DNA from: Bos javanicus
Taxonomy: Eukaryota > Chordata > Mammalia > Artiodactyla > Bovidae
DNA length: 64,000 bases
Direction: 5' to 3'
Assembly (NCBI RefSeq): GCF_032452875.1
Contig: NC_083876.1
Coordinates: forward strand, 5,332,001 to 5,396,000
Position numbers and translations under genes: made by a program. Of the stretch, positions 10,797 through 23,519 are shown in pieces (within the stretch, counting starts at the first letter, position 1; every line of letters starts with the position of its first letter). Under the pieces are notes generated by a model, which ran no database searches, was not told the origin of the DNA, and saw only the letters and a list, made by a program, of their open reading frames with translations.

Positions 10797-13700
10797 GCTG
10801 CAGTGGCACATGTGAGCCAACGATAGGTGTGACCTGTGCAGCATGCAGCATTAAGAAATCAGATCACAGTTTAATGGAAAAGAGCCAGTGGGAACTGACC
10901 CAGAAAGCATACTCTTTACCAGTGAGCCATCAGGGAAGATCTCCTATCCCCTGGCATGTTTATTTCCACAAGGAAGAAAAGAGAGACAGAGAGATCAAAA
11001 CCTGAGGCTTTGGAGTGGGAGCACTAACTCCAAGACCCGTGAGTATCAAATAGTGATAACTCACACAAAGGAAATCACTTGAATACAAGATCCAGCACCT
11101 CCCAACCAACAGTAGTGCCCTATGCAGGATGTCTCATTGAAACAACAAAAAACCAAAAATGCAAACCAAATAATCAGCAGACAGGATTATTATCTCATTC
11201 AGCCTTGCCCATCAGAGGAAAAACAAACAAACAAACAAAAAAGAAACTCACCACAGATCTCAGTCTATACAAAGCTTACACAAACCACTGGACCAAACTT
11301 TGGATAGCAGAAACCAAAAGGAAGAAAGAATTCAAACCTGAAGCTCAGGAAAAGGAGACCTTAAAGAAAATAAGTTTAAAAAAAATTATGAAAATGCAGA
11401 GAAATACTACACAAATGAAAGAACAAACTAGAAACACAAAATGCAATACATGAATAGGAAATAGGAAAACTACCTGGAAAAGAATTCAGAATAATGATAG
11501 TAAAGAGACCTCTGGGACAATATCAAATGCATCAATATTGGAATTATAGGGCTCTCAGAAGAAAAAGAGAAAAAGAAAGGATATGAGAAAATTTCTGAAG
11601 AGATTATCATTGAAAATTTCCCCAACATGGAAAAGGAAATAGTCAATCAAGTCCAAGAGGTTCAAAGAGTCCCATACAGGATAAACCCAAGGAAAACATG
11701 CCAAGATAAATACTAATCAAACTAACAAAGACTAAACACAAAGAAAGAACAGTAAAAACAGAAAGGGAGAAGCAACAAGTAACATACAAGGGAAACACCA
11801 TATGTTTAACAGCTAATCTTTCAGCAGAAACTCTGCAGGCCAGAAGGGAATGGCAGGATATATTTAAAACACTGAAAGGGGAAAAAAAAAAAAAAAAAAC
11901 CTACAACCAGTATTACTGTGCCCAACAAGGATCTCATCCAAATTTTATGAAGAAATAAAAATAAAAAGCTTTTCAAACAAGCAAAATTTGAGAATTCAGT
12001 ACCAGCAAATCAGCTTTACAAAAAATGTTAAAGAGATATAGTCAAGAATTAGGAAAAGATCTACAAAATCACCACAAACAAAATGGATTAAATGCCCCAA
12101 CCAAAAGACACAGACAAGCTGAATGAATAATAAATAAATAAATAAATACCATATATATTCTATCTACAAGAAATCCACTTCAGACCTCAAGACACATATA
12201 GACTGAAAGTGATAAGATGGAAAAATATATTCAATGCAAATGGGTAACACAAAAAGGCTGTAACAGCCATCATCATATTAGACAAGTCAGACCTTAAAAT
12301 AAAGAATAATTCAAGAGATAAGAAAGGACACTCAATAATGATCAAGGGATCAATCCAAGAGGAAAACATAACAATCATAAATATTTATGCACCCAACGAA
12401 GGAGCACCTCAATACATAAGACAAGCACTAACATACATAAAAGGAGAAATTGACTGTAACACAATAATAGTAGAAGATTTTAACACCCCACTCACACCAA
12501 AGGACAGATCATCAAAACAGAAAATTATTAAGGAAGCACAAGTCTTAAATAATACATTAGATGAGATGGATTTCATTGATATCTTCAGGACATTCGATTC
12601 CAAATGAGAGAATACACTTTCTCAACTGCACATGACACACATGGGATACACCACATTTTGGGTCACAAATCAAATAACAATAAATTTAAGAATATTTAAA
12701 TCATATCAAGCATCTTCTCTGACCACAACACTATAAGACTAGATATCAATTGCAAGAAAACAAACCGTAAAACACAAAAACACATGGAGATTCAACAATA
12801 CATTTCTAAATAATCAACAGGTTACTGAAGAAATAAAAAGAATTCTAGAAACAAATGACAATGAAAACATGGCAACTTAAAAGCTCTGTGATGCAGCAAA
12901 AGCAGTTCAATGATGGCAGTTTATAGCAATACAATCCTACTTCAAGAAACAAGAAAAACATAGAATAGGCAACCTAACTTTACACCTAATACAGCAGGGA
13001 AAAGAAGGAGAACAACAACAAAACCGAATATTAGTAGAAGAAAAGAAATGATAAAGATCTGAGCAGAAATAAATGAAAAAGAGAGGAAAGAAACACTAGT
13101 AAAGATTAAAACAACTAAAAGCTGGTTATTTGAGAAGATAAACAAAATTGACAAACTCATCAAGAAAAAAAGAATAATCAAATCAACAAAATTAGCAATG
13201 AAAAAGAAGAGGTTACAACAGATAATGCAGAAATACAAAGGATTATAAGAGACTACTATGAACAACTATATGACAATAAAATGGATAACCTAGAAGAAAT
13301 GGACAGATTCTTAGAAAAGTTCAATCTTTTAAGACTGAACCAGGAAGAAACAGAAATTATGAACAAACCAAATTCAAGTACTGAAATTGTGGCTGTGATC
13401 AAATATCTCGCAGAAAACCAAAGCCCAGGACCCGATGGCTTCACAGGAGAATTCCATCAAACATCTAGAAAAGAGCTCATGCCTAACATTCTAAAATTCT
13501 TTCAAAAAATTGCAGAGGGAAGAAGACTTCCAAACTCATACTATGAGAATACCATCATCTGATACCAAAAGCAGACAAAGACAACACACAAAAAAATAAG
13601 ACTACAGGCCAATATCATTGATGAACTTAAATTCAAAAATTCAACAAAATTTTAGCACAGAATTCAGCTAGTCAGTAAATTTAGCAAAGTTGCAGGATAC

Positions 13701-15244
13701 AAAATCAATACACATAAATCATTTGCATTTCTATACATTAACAATGAAAAATCAGAGAGAGAAATTAAGGAATCAATCCCATTCACCATTGCTACAAAAA
13801 GAATTAAATATCTAGGAATAAACTTACCTAATGAGACAAAAGACCTGTACACAAAAAAAATTATAAGACACTAATGAAAGAAATCAAAGATGACATAAAC
13901 AGATGGAGAGATATTCCATGTTACTGGGTAGGAAGAAAATGTGAAAATAACTATACTATACAGAGTATACATACAAAATGTCATACAAAATGACTATACA
14001 ATCTATAGATTCAATGTGATACATTTTAAATTACCAATGGCATTTTCCACAGAACTAGAACAAAAAGATTTCCAATTCATATGGAAGCACATAATACCCC
14101 GAATAGCCAAAGCAGTCTTGAGAAAGAAGAATGGAGCTAGAGGAATCAATCTTCCTAATTTCATATTATATTACAAAGTTACAGTCATCAAGACAGCATA
14201 GTACTGACACAGAAACAGAAATATAGACCAATGGAACAAGATAGAAGTCTCAGAAAGAAACCCATGCACATACGGGTACCTTATTTTTGACAAAGGAGGC
14301 AAGAATATACAATGGGGCAAAGATAGCCTCTTCAACAAATGGTGCTGGGAAAACTAGACAACTACAAGCAAAAGAATGAAATTAGAAAACTTCATAACTC
14401 CATACACAAAAATAAACTCAAAATGAATTAAAGACCTAAATGTAAGACAAGAAGCTAAAAAAACTCTTACAGGAAAACATAGGTAGAACACTCGATGGCA
14501 TAAATCAAAGGAAGATCCTCAATGACCCACCTCCTAGAGTAACAGGAAAAAAAAAAACAAAACAAAAAAAAACAACTGAAGAAAACAAATGGGACCTGAT
14601 TAACCTTAAAAGCTTTTGCATAGCAAAGAAACTAGAAGCAAGGTGAAAAGACAACCCTCAGAATGGGATAAAATAACAGCAAATGAACCAAAGGACAAAG
14701 GATTAATTCCAAAAATACAAAAAGCTCATACAACTCAATACCAGAAAAACAAACAACCCAATTAAAAACTGGGTGAAAGACTTAAACATTCATTTCTCCA
14801 AAGAAGACACAGATATGGCTAACAAACACATGAAAAGATGCTCAACATTGCTCATTATTAGATAAATGCAAATCAAAACTACACTAAGTTATCACCTCAC
14901 ACCAGTCAGAATGTTCATCATTAATACGTATACAAATAGTAAATGAGGAAGAGTGTGTGGAGAAAAGGGAATGCTCTTGCAGAGTTACTGGGAATGTAAA
15001 TTGATACAGCCACTATGGAAGACAGTACGGAGATTCCTTAACAAAATAGCAATAAAACCACAATATGACCCAGGAATCCCACTGCTAGACAAATACCCCA
15101 AGGAAACCAAAATTGAAAATGACACGTGTATCCCACTGGTTATTGCAGAACTATTTACAATAGCTAGAATGTGGAAGCAACCTAGATGTCTACTGACAGA
15201 TGAATGGATAAAGAATCTGTGGTGCATATATACAATGGAATATT
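10797..15244 (+). mobile_element. Old L1, near full length, 5' part up to ORF2 C-terminus
   Basis: L1 landmarks appear in order. A possible 5' UTR lies at 10797-11100. ORF1-derived sequence includes CAGCAGAAACTCTGCAGGCC at about 11822. The endonuclease region is near 12340-12600, the reverse-transcriptase region near 13400-13900, and the ORF2 C-terminal part at 14950-15240. Frames are short and broken throughout, so nothing functional is expected. At 15245 a BovB (-) interrupts it. L1 sequence resumes at 17041 with the next words (CTCAGCCATAAAAAGGAAC) and ends in an A-tail near 17515. The 10797-10870 boundary is uncertain. Confidence 0.85.
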
Positions 15245-17040
15245 CAGTTCAGTTCAGTTCAGTCGCTCAGTCGTGTCCAACTCTTTGCAACCCCATGAAA
15301 TGCAGCCTGCCAGGCCTCCCTGTCCATCACCAATTCCCAGAGTTCACCCAAACTCATGTCCATCGAGTCAGTGATGCCATCCAGCCATCTCATCCTCTGT
15401 CATCCCCTTCTCCTCCTGCCCCCAATCCCTCCAAGCATCAGAGTCTTTTCCAATGAGTCAACTCTTCACATGAGGTGGCCAAAGTACTGGAGTTTCAGCT
15501 TTAGCATCAGTCCTTCCAAAGAACACCCAGGACTGATGTCCTTTAGAATGGACTGGTTGGATGTCCTTGCAGTCCAAGGGACTCTCAAGAGTCTTCTCCA
15601 ACACCACAGTTCAAAAGCATCAATTCTTCGGCACTCAGCCTTCTTCACAGTCCAACTCTCACATCCATACATGACTACTGGAAAAATCATAACCTTGACT
15701 GATGGACCTTTGTTGACAAAGTAATGTTTCTGCTTTTTAATATATTATCTAGATTGGTCATAACTTTTCTTCCAAGGAGTAAGCATCTTTTAATTTCATG
15801 GCTGCAGTCACCATCTGCAGTGATTATGGAGCCCAGAAAAATAAAGTAAGCCACTATTTCCACTGTTTCCCCATTTATTTGTCATGAAGTGATGTGACCA
15901 GATGCCATGATATTAGTTTTCTGAATGTTGAGCTTTAAGCCAACATTTTCACTCTCCTCTTTCACTTTCATCAAGAGGCTTTTTAGATCCTCTTCACTTT
16001 CTGCCATAAGGGTGGTGTCATCTGCATATCTGAGATTATTGATATTTTCCCCAGCAATCTTGATTCCAGCCTGTGTTTCTTTCAGTCCAGCGTTTTTCTT
16101 TTTTTTCTTTTTTTTAAATTTTATTTTTAAACTTTACATAATTGTATTAGTTTTGCCAAATATCAAAATGAATCCATCACAGGTATACATGTGCTCCCCA
16201 TCCTGAACCCTCCTCCCTCCTCCCTCCCCATACCATCCCTCTGGGTCGTCCCAGTGCACTAGACCCAAGCATCCAGTATCGTGCATTGAACCTGGACTGG
16301 CATCTCATTTTATACATGATATTTTACATGTTTCAATGCCATTCTCCCAAATCTTTCCACCCTCTCCCTCTCCCACAGAGTCCACAAGACTGTTCCATAC
16401 ATCAGCTACATCAGCGTCTCTTTTGCTGTCTCGTACACAGGGTTATTGTTACCATCTTTCTAAATTCCATATATATGCGTTAGTATACTGTATTGGTGTT
16501 TTTCCTTCTGGCTTACTTCACTCTGTATAATAGGCTCCAGTTTCATCCACCTCATTAGAACTGATTCAAATGAATTCTTTTTAATGGCTGAGTAATACTC
16601 CATTGTGTATATGTACCACAGCTTTCTTATCCATTTATCTGTTGATGGACATCTAGGTTGCTTCCATGTCCTGGCTATTATAAACAGTGCTGCGATGAAC
16701 AACAGTCCAGCGTTTTTCATGATGTACTCTGCATAAAAGTTAAATAAGCAGGGTGACAATATACAGCCTTGACATACTCCTTTTCCTCTTTGGAACCGGT
16801 CTGTTGTTCCATGTCCAGTTCTAACTGTTGTTTCCTGACCTGCATATAGGTTTCTCAAGAGGCAGGTCAGTAGTCCCATCTCTTTCAGAATTTTCCACAG
16901 TTTATTGTGATCCACACAATCAAAGGCTTTGGCATAGTCAGTAAAGCAGAAATAGATATTTTTCTGGAACTCTCTTGCTTTTTCCATTATCCAGCGGATG
17001 TTGCCAATTTGATCTCTGGTTCCTCTGCCTTTTCTAAAAC
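15245..17040 (-). mobile_element. BovB LINE inserted in the old L1, itself interrupted
   Basis: Starts with the reversed BovB tail (TTCAG)n and continues through the reversed 3' region into the reverse-transcriptase region. The reversed form of RYADDTTLMAE lies near 16000-16030. The copy is interrupted at 16099-16702 by a young L1. It resumes with CATGATGTACTCTGCATA and includes the reversed motif A region near 16915-16950, ending at about 17040. About 1.2 kb of BovB remains. Confidence 0.95.
16099..16702 (-). mobile_element. Young bovine L1 3' end inside BovB, 16-bp target duplication
   Basis: The minus-strand L1 tail starts at a T-rich run, passes through the 3' UTR and the last ORF2 codons, and ends at GCTGCGATGAACAA. 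It is flanked by an exact duplication CAGTCCAGCGTTTTTC at 16083-16098 and 16703-16718. Both flanks belong to the same BovB copy. A 200-codon minus-strand frame starting at 17062 is a chimera of BovB and L1 across the junction, not a gene. Confidence 0.96.
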
Positions 17041-17525
17041 TCAGCCATAAAAAGGAACACATTTGAGTCAGTTCTAATGAGGTGGATGAACCTACAACCT
17101 ATTACACAGAGTTAAGTATGTCAAAAAGAGAAAGACAAATATTGTATGCTAATGCATATATATAGAATCTAGAAAAATGGTACTGAAGAAGTTATTTATA
17201 GGGCAGCAGTGGAGGAACAAACAGAGAGAACAGACATATTGACCTTGGGACAAGGGAGGAGAGGGTGAGATATATGGAAAGAGTAACATGGAAACTTACA
17301 TTACCATATATAAAATAGATAGCAAATGGGAATTTGCTTTATGCCTCAAGAAAATCAAACTGGGGCTCTGTATTAATCTAGAGGGGTGTGATATGGTGGG
17401 AGATGGGAGGGGGTTCAGAAGGGGGGGACATATGTATACCTATGGCTGATTGTTGCTGAGACTTGACAGAAAACAACAAAATTAGGTAAAGCAATTATCC
17501 TTCATTAAAAAAAAAAAATACTGTA
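17041..17525 (+). mobile_element. Old L1, 3' end resumed after the BovB insertion
   Basis: Continues the old L1: CTCAGCCATAAAAAGGAACACATT, then the older-type 3' UTR and an A-run near 17503-17516. Its 3' UTR wording differs from the bovine L1 tails elsewhere in the window, which suggests an older subfamily. Confidence 0.88.
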
Positions 17526-17539
17526 AAGTAAAAGGAGAA

Positions 17540-19115
17540 GTGGCAAGAATACACATAAGATCTAAAAAAAAAAAAAAAAAAAGTTCATGACCCAGATAAG
17601 CACAGTGGTGTGATCACTCACCTAGAGCCAGACATCCTTGAAAGAGAAGTCAAGTTAGCCTTAGGAAGCATCACTACGAAAGAATCTAGTGGAGGGAATG
17701 GAATTTCAATTGAACTATTTCAAATCCTAAAAGGTGCTGCTATTAAAGTACTTCACTCACTATGCCGGCAAGTTTGGAATAGTCAGCATTGGCAACAGGG
17801 CTGGAAAAGGTGAGTTTCATTCCAATCCCAAAGAAAGGCAATGTCAAAGAATGTTCAAACTACCACACAATTGCACTCATCTCACAGGCTAGCAAAGTAA
17901 TGCTCAAAATTCTCCAATCCAGGCTTAAGCAGTCCATGAACCATGAAATTCCAGATGTTCTAATGGGATTTAGAGAAGGCAGAGGAACCGGATGTCAAAT
18001 TGCTAACAACCATTGGATCATTGCTAAAGCAAGAGAGTTTTAGACTAAAAACATCTACTACTGCTTTATTGACTATGCCAAAGCCTTTGACTGTATGGAT
18101 GACAGCAAAGTGTGAAAAATTATTCAAGAGATGGGAATACGAGACGACCTTACCTGACTCCTGAGAAATCTGTAGGCAAGTTAAGAAACAACAATTAAAA
18201 CTGGACATGGAACAAAAGACTGGTTCAAAATTGGGAAAGGAGTACTTCAAGGCTGTATATTGTCACCCTGATTATTTAACTTGTATGCAGAGTACATCAT
18301 TCATAATGCTGGGCTGGATGAAGCACAAGCTGGAATCATGATTACTGTGAGAAATAACAATAATCTCAGATACGCAGATGACACCACCCTTATGGAAGAA
18401 ACCAGAAGAACTAAAGAACCTCTTGATGAAAGTGAAAGAGGAGAGTGAAAAAGCTGGCTTAAAACTCGGCATTAAAAAAACTAAGATCATGACATCCAGT
18501 CCCATCAGTTCACGGCAAATAGATTGGGAAACAATGAAAACAGTGAGATACTTTATTTTCCTGGGCCCTAAAATCACTGCAGATGGTGACTTCAGCCATG
18601 AAATTAAAAGGCGCTTGCTCCTGGAAGAAAAGCTTTGAGCAACCTAGGCAGGATATTTAAAAGCAGAGACATTACTTTGCCAACAAAAGTTTCCAGTAGT
18701 CATGTATGGATGTGAGACATGGAATATAAAGAAAGCTGAATGCCAATGAATTGATGCTTTTAAACTGTGGTGTTAGAGAAGATTCCTTGGACTGAAAGGA
18801 GATCAAACCAGTCCATCCTAAAGGAAATCAGTCCTGAATGTTCATTGGAATGACTGATGCTGAAGCTGAAACTCCAATACTTTGGCCACCTGATGTGAAG
18901 AACTGACTCATTAGAAAAGACCCTGATGATGGGAAAGATTGAAGGCAAGAGAAAAAGTGATGACAGAGGATGAGGTGGTTGGATGACATCACCAATTTGA
19001 TGGACATGAGTTTGGGCAAGCTCCAGGAGTTGGTGATGAACAGGGAAGCCTGCAATGCTGCAGTCTATTGGTTCTCAAAGAGTTGGGCACTACTGAGCAA
19101 CTGAACAGAACTGAA
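17540..19115 (+). mobile_element. BovB LINE, right part of the interrupted copy
   Basis: Picks up where 10796 stopped (GAAGTGGCAAGAATACACA). It contains the reverse-transcriptase region with a motif A remnant near 18070-18100 and YADD codons at 18371-18382. It ends in the BovB 3' tail (GAGCAACTGAACAGAACTGAA). An A-run near 17563-17581 replaces part of the expected sequence. The longest frames are 60-86 codons, so the copy is inactive. Confidence 0.93.
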
Positions 19116-19948
19116 TTCTTGGATATAGAAAAGTGAAATAAAACAAAACCTCCCACACATACAAATTCAAAATAATTACTCAAAATATAGCAAAAAGAAT
19201 CATAGGAAACATTTTGCTTTGAATGTTGTGATAAATATATTACAACAAAATCACTGATTTAGTTACATAGTAAGTAAAAAGGAAAATATGAGAAAATGAA
19301 ACAAAGCTTCTACCCAGTTACAGATGACTTATTCTTCAGATGCCTCTAAAATGTTTAAAAGGTGTCTTTAAATCTAGAACATCTACTGGAAGATGAAAAT
19401 TTCCAATTAAGAAATAATAAAGAGGGTGGAATGGCTAAGTTCACTATCAAATCTTCAGAGGGTTTTGCACAGCACAGGGTATAGGAAGAGTGAGTCTGCG
19501 AGTAATTGAAATTCCAAGTATTACTCTTTATAACCTAGAAGAAAGGGTGGAATATAATTTAATAAGCACAGAGCTGTTATTCAAAAATGTCAATTAAAAT
19601 GAAACATGTAAAGAATTTGCCTCATTCACTTCAACTCACATATTCATGCCTCAGAACAGTAGGTTTATAGGTTAATACTTGACATATATCAACAGAGGCT
19701 ATTAACAGGGAAATGGACAATCAGAATGGACCAACATCATTTAGAGACAGGGAGACAGGGCAAATGAAGAATTGAGTGAGAAAAAACTCTCTCCTAGATT
19801 TCACAATCCCCAGGGTTGCATATTTTTTTCCCAAAGATTATTATATAAAATTAGAGTGGTCCACTGTTAGATGGAGCAAATGCATTAATAAAAATTGTTT
19901 AATAAATACTGCATACTATTATTGCTACTATTTGCAGCAATACTACTT

Positions 19949-20009
19949 CTATTAATACCATTGTAACTGCCACCTGTGACACCTCTGACAGTTACAATGG
20001 TGTTAATAG
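19949..20009. repeat. Inverted repeat, 21-bp stem and 19-nt loop
   Basis: The left arm 19949-19969 reads CTATTAATACCATTGTAACTG. The right arm 19989-20009 is its reverse complement except for one base, which would form a G-U pair in plus-strand RNA. I see no expression signal nearby. Confidence 0.85.
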
Positions 20010-20258
20010 ATGCGATAACTCAGATTTGTGACAGACTCAAACAGGCTAAAAGTAATTAAAGCACAAGACATCGCAGCACTCCTTCTCTTTCTGCTAGGTA
20101 GAAGTTAGTTGCACAACATAAACATGTAGTCACTTAAGAGGGCAAATATACAGAAACTCATTTAAAACATTTTTCTATGACTTTTTCAATTAAATGATGC
20201 TAAATAGGTGACAGAGTCATGACTTTCTCTTATATTCTTTTTCTCCTCTTTCTATACC

Positions 20259-20262
<4 letters not shown>

Positions 20263-20308
<46 letters not shown>
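20263..20308. repeat. (AT)n microsatellite
   Basis: About 45 bp of uninterrupted alternating AT. Confidence 0.95.
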
Positions 20309-20309
<1 letters not shown>

Positions 20310-21292
20310 ACTTTCACTCTTCTTTTTCTTTTGTGATAGTTTAAAAAATTTGTTCCTGTTTACTTTTTGAAATTTTTAATTTTTATTTTTATTCATTGGT
20401 CACTGTATCTACAATTTGAAACATTTCATTCAAGAGGAACCAATTTAAATTATGAACAAGCACCCTAGAGAAGAAAATATTCAAGTACGATGTAGAAATC
20501 TATGAGGATGACCAACATTTGACAAGGCTTGGTATTTTGTATCTCTGAAGCCCATATTCCTGCAGAGGAAACAGTACAAAATCCAATACTGATAAATCTA
20601 ATAATTTTACCCTAGTTAGGACAACAACGTGACTAATAATACAGTATTTTGAAGTGCAGCTGAGTATGTTCTCCCTCCAATAAGCATGGTTTTATTGTGA
20701 ATTTTGGCTCTACTAGTTTGACTTCAGATATTTTCTTAATTGCCCAGATCTCGGAAAATACCATTCACAAGAACTTGGAATACAACATTCTGCTATTGAC
20801 CTCATAATATTATTTTTGTAATGATTAGAAAAGTTGCATTGGAAAGTACTTTGTAATTTGTTTATTTTTTAAATTTTATTTTATTTTTAAATTTTACAAT
20901 ATTGTATTAGTTTTGCCAAATATCGAAATGAATCCACCACAAGTATACATGTGTTCCCCATCCTGAACCCTCCTCCCTCCTCCCTCCCCATACCATCTCT
21001 CTGGGTCGTCCCAGTGCACTAGCCCCAAGCATCTAGTACCGTGCATTGAACCTGGCCTGGCGACTCGTTTCATACATGATATTATACATGTTTCAATGCC
21101 ATTCTCCCAAATCTTCCCACCCTCTCCCTCTCCCACAGAGTCCATAAGACTGATCTATATATCAGGGTCTCTTTTGTTGTACACAGGGTTATTGTTACCA
21201 TCTTTCTAAATTCCATATATATGCGTTAGTATATTGTATTGGTGTTTTTCTTTCTGGCTTACTTCTCTCTGTATAATAGGCTCCAGTTTCGT

Positions 21293-22633
21293 TCACCTCA
21301 TTAGAACTGATTCAAATGTATTCTTTTTAATGGCTGAGTAATACTCCATTGTGTATATGTACCACTGCTTTCTTATCCATTTATCTGCTGATGGACATCT
21401 AGGTTGCTTCCATGTCCTGGCTATTATAAACAGTGCTGCGATGAACATTGGGGTACACGTGTCTCTTTCCCTTCTGGTTTCCTTGGTGTGTATGCCCAGC
21501 AGTGGAATTGCTGGATCATAAGGCAGTTCTATTTCCAGTTTTTTAAGGAATCTCCACACTGTTCTCCATAGTGGCTGTACTAGTTTGCATTCCCACCAAC
21601 AGTGTAAGAGGGTTCCCTTTTCTCCACACCCTCTCCAGAATTTATTGCTTGTAGACTTTTGGATCGCAGCCATTCTAACTGGTGTGAAATGGTACCTCAT
21701 AGTGGTTTTGATTTGCATTTCTCTGATAATGAGTGATGTTGAGCATCTTTTCATGTGTTTGTTAGCCATCTGTATGTCTTCTTTGGAGAAATGTCTATTT
21801 AGCTCTTTGGCCCATTTTTTGATTTGGTCATTTATTTTTCTGGAGTTGAGCTGTAGAAGTTGCTTGCATATTTTTGAGATTAGTTGCTTGTCAGTTGCTT
21901 CATTTGCTATTATTTTCTCCCATTCTGAAGGCTGCCTTTTCACCTTGCTAATAGTTTCCTTTGTTGTGCAGAAGCTTTTAAGTTTAATTAGGTCCCATTT
22001 GTTTATTTTTGCTTTTATTTCCAATATTCTGGGAGGTGGGTCATAGAGGATCCTGCTGTGATATATGTTGGGGAGTGTTTTGCCTATGTTCTCCTCTAGG
22101 AGTTTTATAGTTTCTGGTCTTATGTTTAGATCTTTAATCCATTTTGAGTTTATTTTTGTGAATGGTGTTAGAAAGTGTTCTAGTTTCCTTTTTTTACAAG
22201 TGGTTGACCAGTTTTCCCAGCACGACTTGTTAAAGATATTGTCTTTATTCCATTGTATATTCTTGCCTCCTTTGTCAAAGATAAGGTGTCCATAGGTGGG
22301 TGGATTTATCTCTGGGCTTTCTATTTTGTTCCATTGATCTATATTTCTGTCTTTGTGCCAGTACCATACTATCTTGATGACTGTGGCTTTGTAGTAGAGC
22401 CTGAAGTCAGGGAGCTTGATTCCTCCAGTTCCATTCTTCTTTCTCAAGATAGCTTTGGCTATTCGAGGTTTTTTGTATTTCCATACAAATTGTGAAATTA
22501 TTTGTTCTAGCTCTGTGAAGAATACTGTTGGTAGCTTGATAGGGATTGCATTGAATCTGTAAATTGCTTTGGGTAGTATACTCATTTTCACTATATTGAT
22601 TCTTCCATCCATGAACATGGTATATTTCTCCAT
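21293..22633 (-). pseudogene. L1 ORF2p C-terminal fragment, 446 codons
   Basis: This is the longest open frame in the window and the C-terminal half of L1 ORF2p, not a host gene. The protein normally nicks DNA and reverse-transcribes L1 RNA at the nick. Here the endonuclease and the catalytic reverse-transcriptase core are missing from the frame. The RT-to-thumb region (KLPDFRLYYKATVIK, WYWHKDRNIDQWN) and the Cys-rich end remain. The C-x3-C-x7-H-x4-C motif has Phe332 in place of its first Cys; Cys336, His344 and Cys349 are kept. The upstream part (22591-22917) lies in another frame, so at least one frameshift separates them. The element is 5'-truncated and inactive. Confidence 0.93.
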
Positions 22634-22917
22634 CTATTAGTGTCCTCCTTGATTTCTTTCACCAGTGTTTTATAGTTTTCTATATATAGGTCTTTAGTTT
22701 CTTTAGGTAGATATGTTCCTAAGTATTTTATTCTTTCCGTGGCAATGGTGAATGGAATTGTTTCCTTATTTTCTCTTTCTGTTTTCTCATTATTAGTGTA
22801 TAGGAATGCAAGGGATTTCTGTGTGTTGATTTTATATCCTGCAACTTTACTATAATCATTGATTAGTTCTAGTAATTTTCTGGTGGAGTCTTTAGGGTTT
22901 TCTATGTAGAGGATCAT
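22591..22917 (-). pseudogene. L1 ORF2p reverse-transcriptase fragment, 108 codons
   Basis: This is the ORF2 stretch just after FADD (starting MILYIENPKDSTRKLLELIN) up to the frameshift into the 446-codon frame. The FADD codons lie immediately upstream at 22918-22929. It belongs to the same L1 as the neighbouring fragment and has no independent function. Confidence 0.9.
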
Positions 22918-22996
22918 GTCATCTGCAAATAGTGAGGGTTTTACTTCTTCTTTTCCAATTTGGATTCCTTTTATTTCTTTTTCTGCTCTAATTTGT

Positions 22997-23239
22997 AAAG
23001 AACTCTACCAATGCAAAATAATAAGATAGAAAGAAATAAAGCATTTTAAGTTCTTTGATGCTCTCCACACACTTTCCCAGATAAATATAGAGTAATGTAT
23101 TACTGGAACTGCCTTATATATTGTTGGGCTTATAATATTTAAACCTGAGTCAAATCTGTTTTCAATAAAAGGTAGAGTTTTGAATTAGAGAATGGCATTC
23201 TATTGGATTTTGGTTTATTTAACATGAAGTGCCTTACTA
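22997..23239. other. Nothing recognised
   Basis: Short AT-rich interval between the L1 and a Bov-A2 SINE. Confidence 0.5.
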
Positions 23240-23249
23240 ACCATAGTTG

Positions 23250-23509
23250 CTATTGCTGTTGCTGCAAAGTGGCTTCAGTCGTGTCTGACTCTGTGAAACC
23301 CCATAGACGGCAGCCCAACAGGCTCCCCCATCCCTGGGATTCTCCAGACAAGAACACTGGAGTGGGCTGCCATTTCCTTCTCCAATGCATGAAAGTGAAA
23401 AGTGAAAGTGAGGTCTCTCAGTCGTGTCCAACTTTTAGCGACCCCATGGACTTCAGCCTCCTCCGTCCATGGGATTTTCCAGGCAAGAGTATTGGAGTGG
23501 GTTGCTATC
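23250..23509 (-). mobile_element. Bov-A2 SINE
   Basis: Dimeric Bov-A2 in reverse: a decayed GCT-rich end, first unit with GACGGCAGCCCAACAGGC, GAAAGTGAAAAGTGAAAGTG linker, second unit to ATTGGAGTGGGTTGC. The likely target duplication is ACCATAGTTG (23240-23249) with ACCATAATTG (23510-23519), one mismatch. Confidence 0.95.
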
Positions 23510-23519
23510 ACCATAATTG

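Larger units (their letters stand above)
19116..20853. other. Mostly unrecognised AT-rich sequence
   Basis: No repeat family or gene recognised. It contains the hairpin at 19949-20009 and the (AT)n tract at 20263-20308, listed separately. Confidence 0.5.
20862..22988 (-). mobile_element. Bovine L1, 2.1 kb, 5'-truncated within ORF2
   Basis: Minus-strand L1 with its T-rich tail at 20862-20895. It has the full bovine 3' UTR and about 1.6 kb of ORF2, ending near 22988 just upstream of the reverse-transcriptase FADD codons (22918-22929). TAATTTGT at 20854-20861 and 22989-22996 may be an 8-bp target duplication. It is among the least decayed L1 copies in the window. Confidence 0.93.

Noticed and set aside
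16460..17062. 200-codon minus-strand frame as a novel reverse-transcriptase-related gene
   Set aside because: It is BovB sequence read through a junction into an inserted L1; the 16-bp target duplication marks the join.
21585..22046. 153-codon plus-strand frame, and similar hydrophobic frames opposite L1 ORF2 (for example 33662-33937, 36178-36510)
   Set aside because: Antisense shadows of L1 ORF2. Their hydrophobic look follows from reversed A-rich coding sequence.
21293..22633. 446-codon open frame as a host gene
   Set aside because: Its content is L1 ORF2p C-terminal sequence with the Cys-rich motif, inside a tailed 5'-truncated L1.
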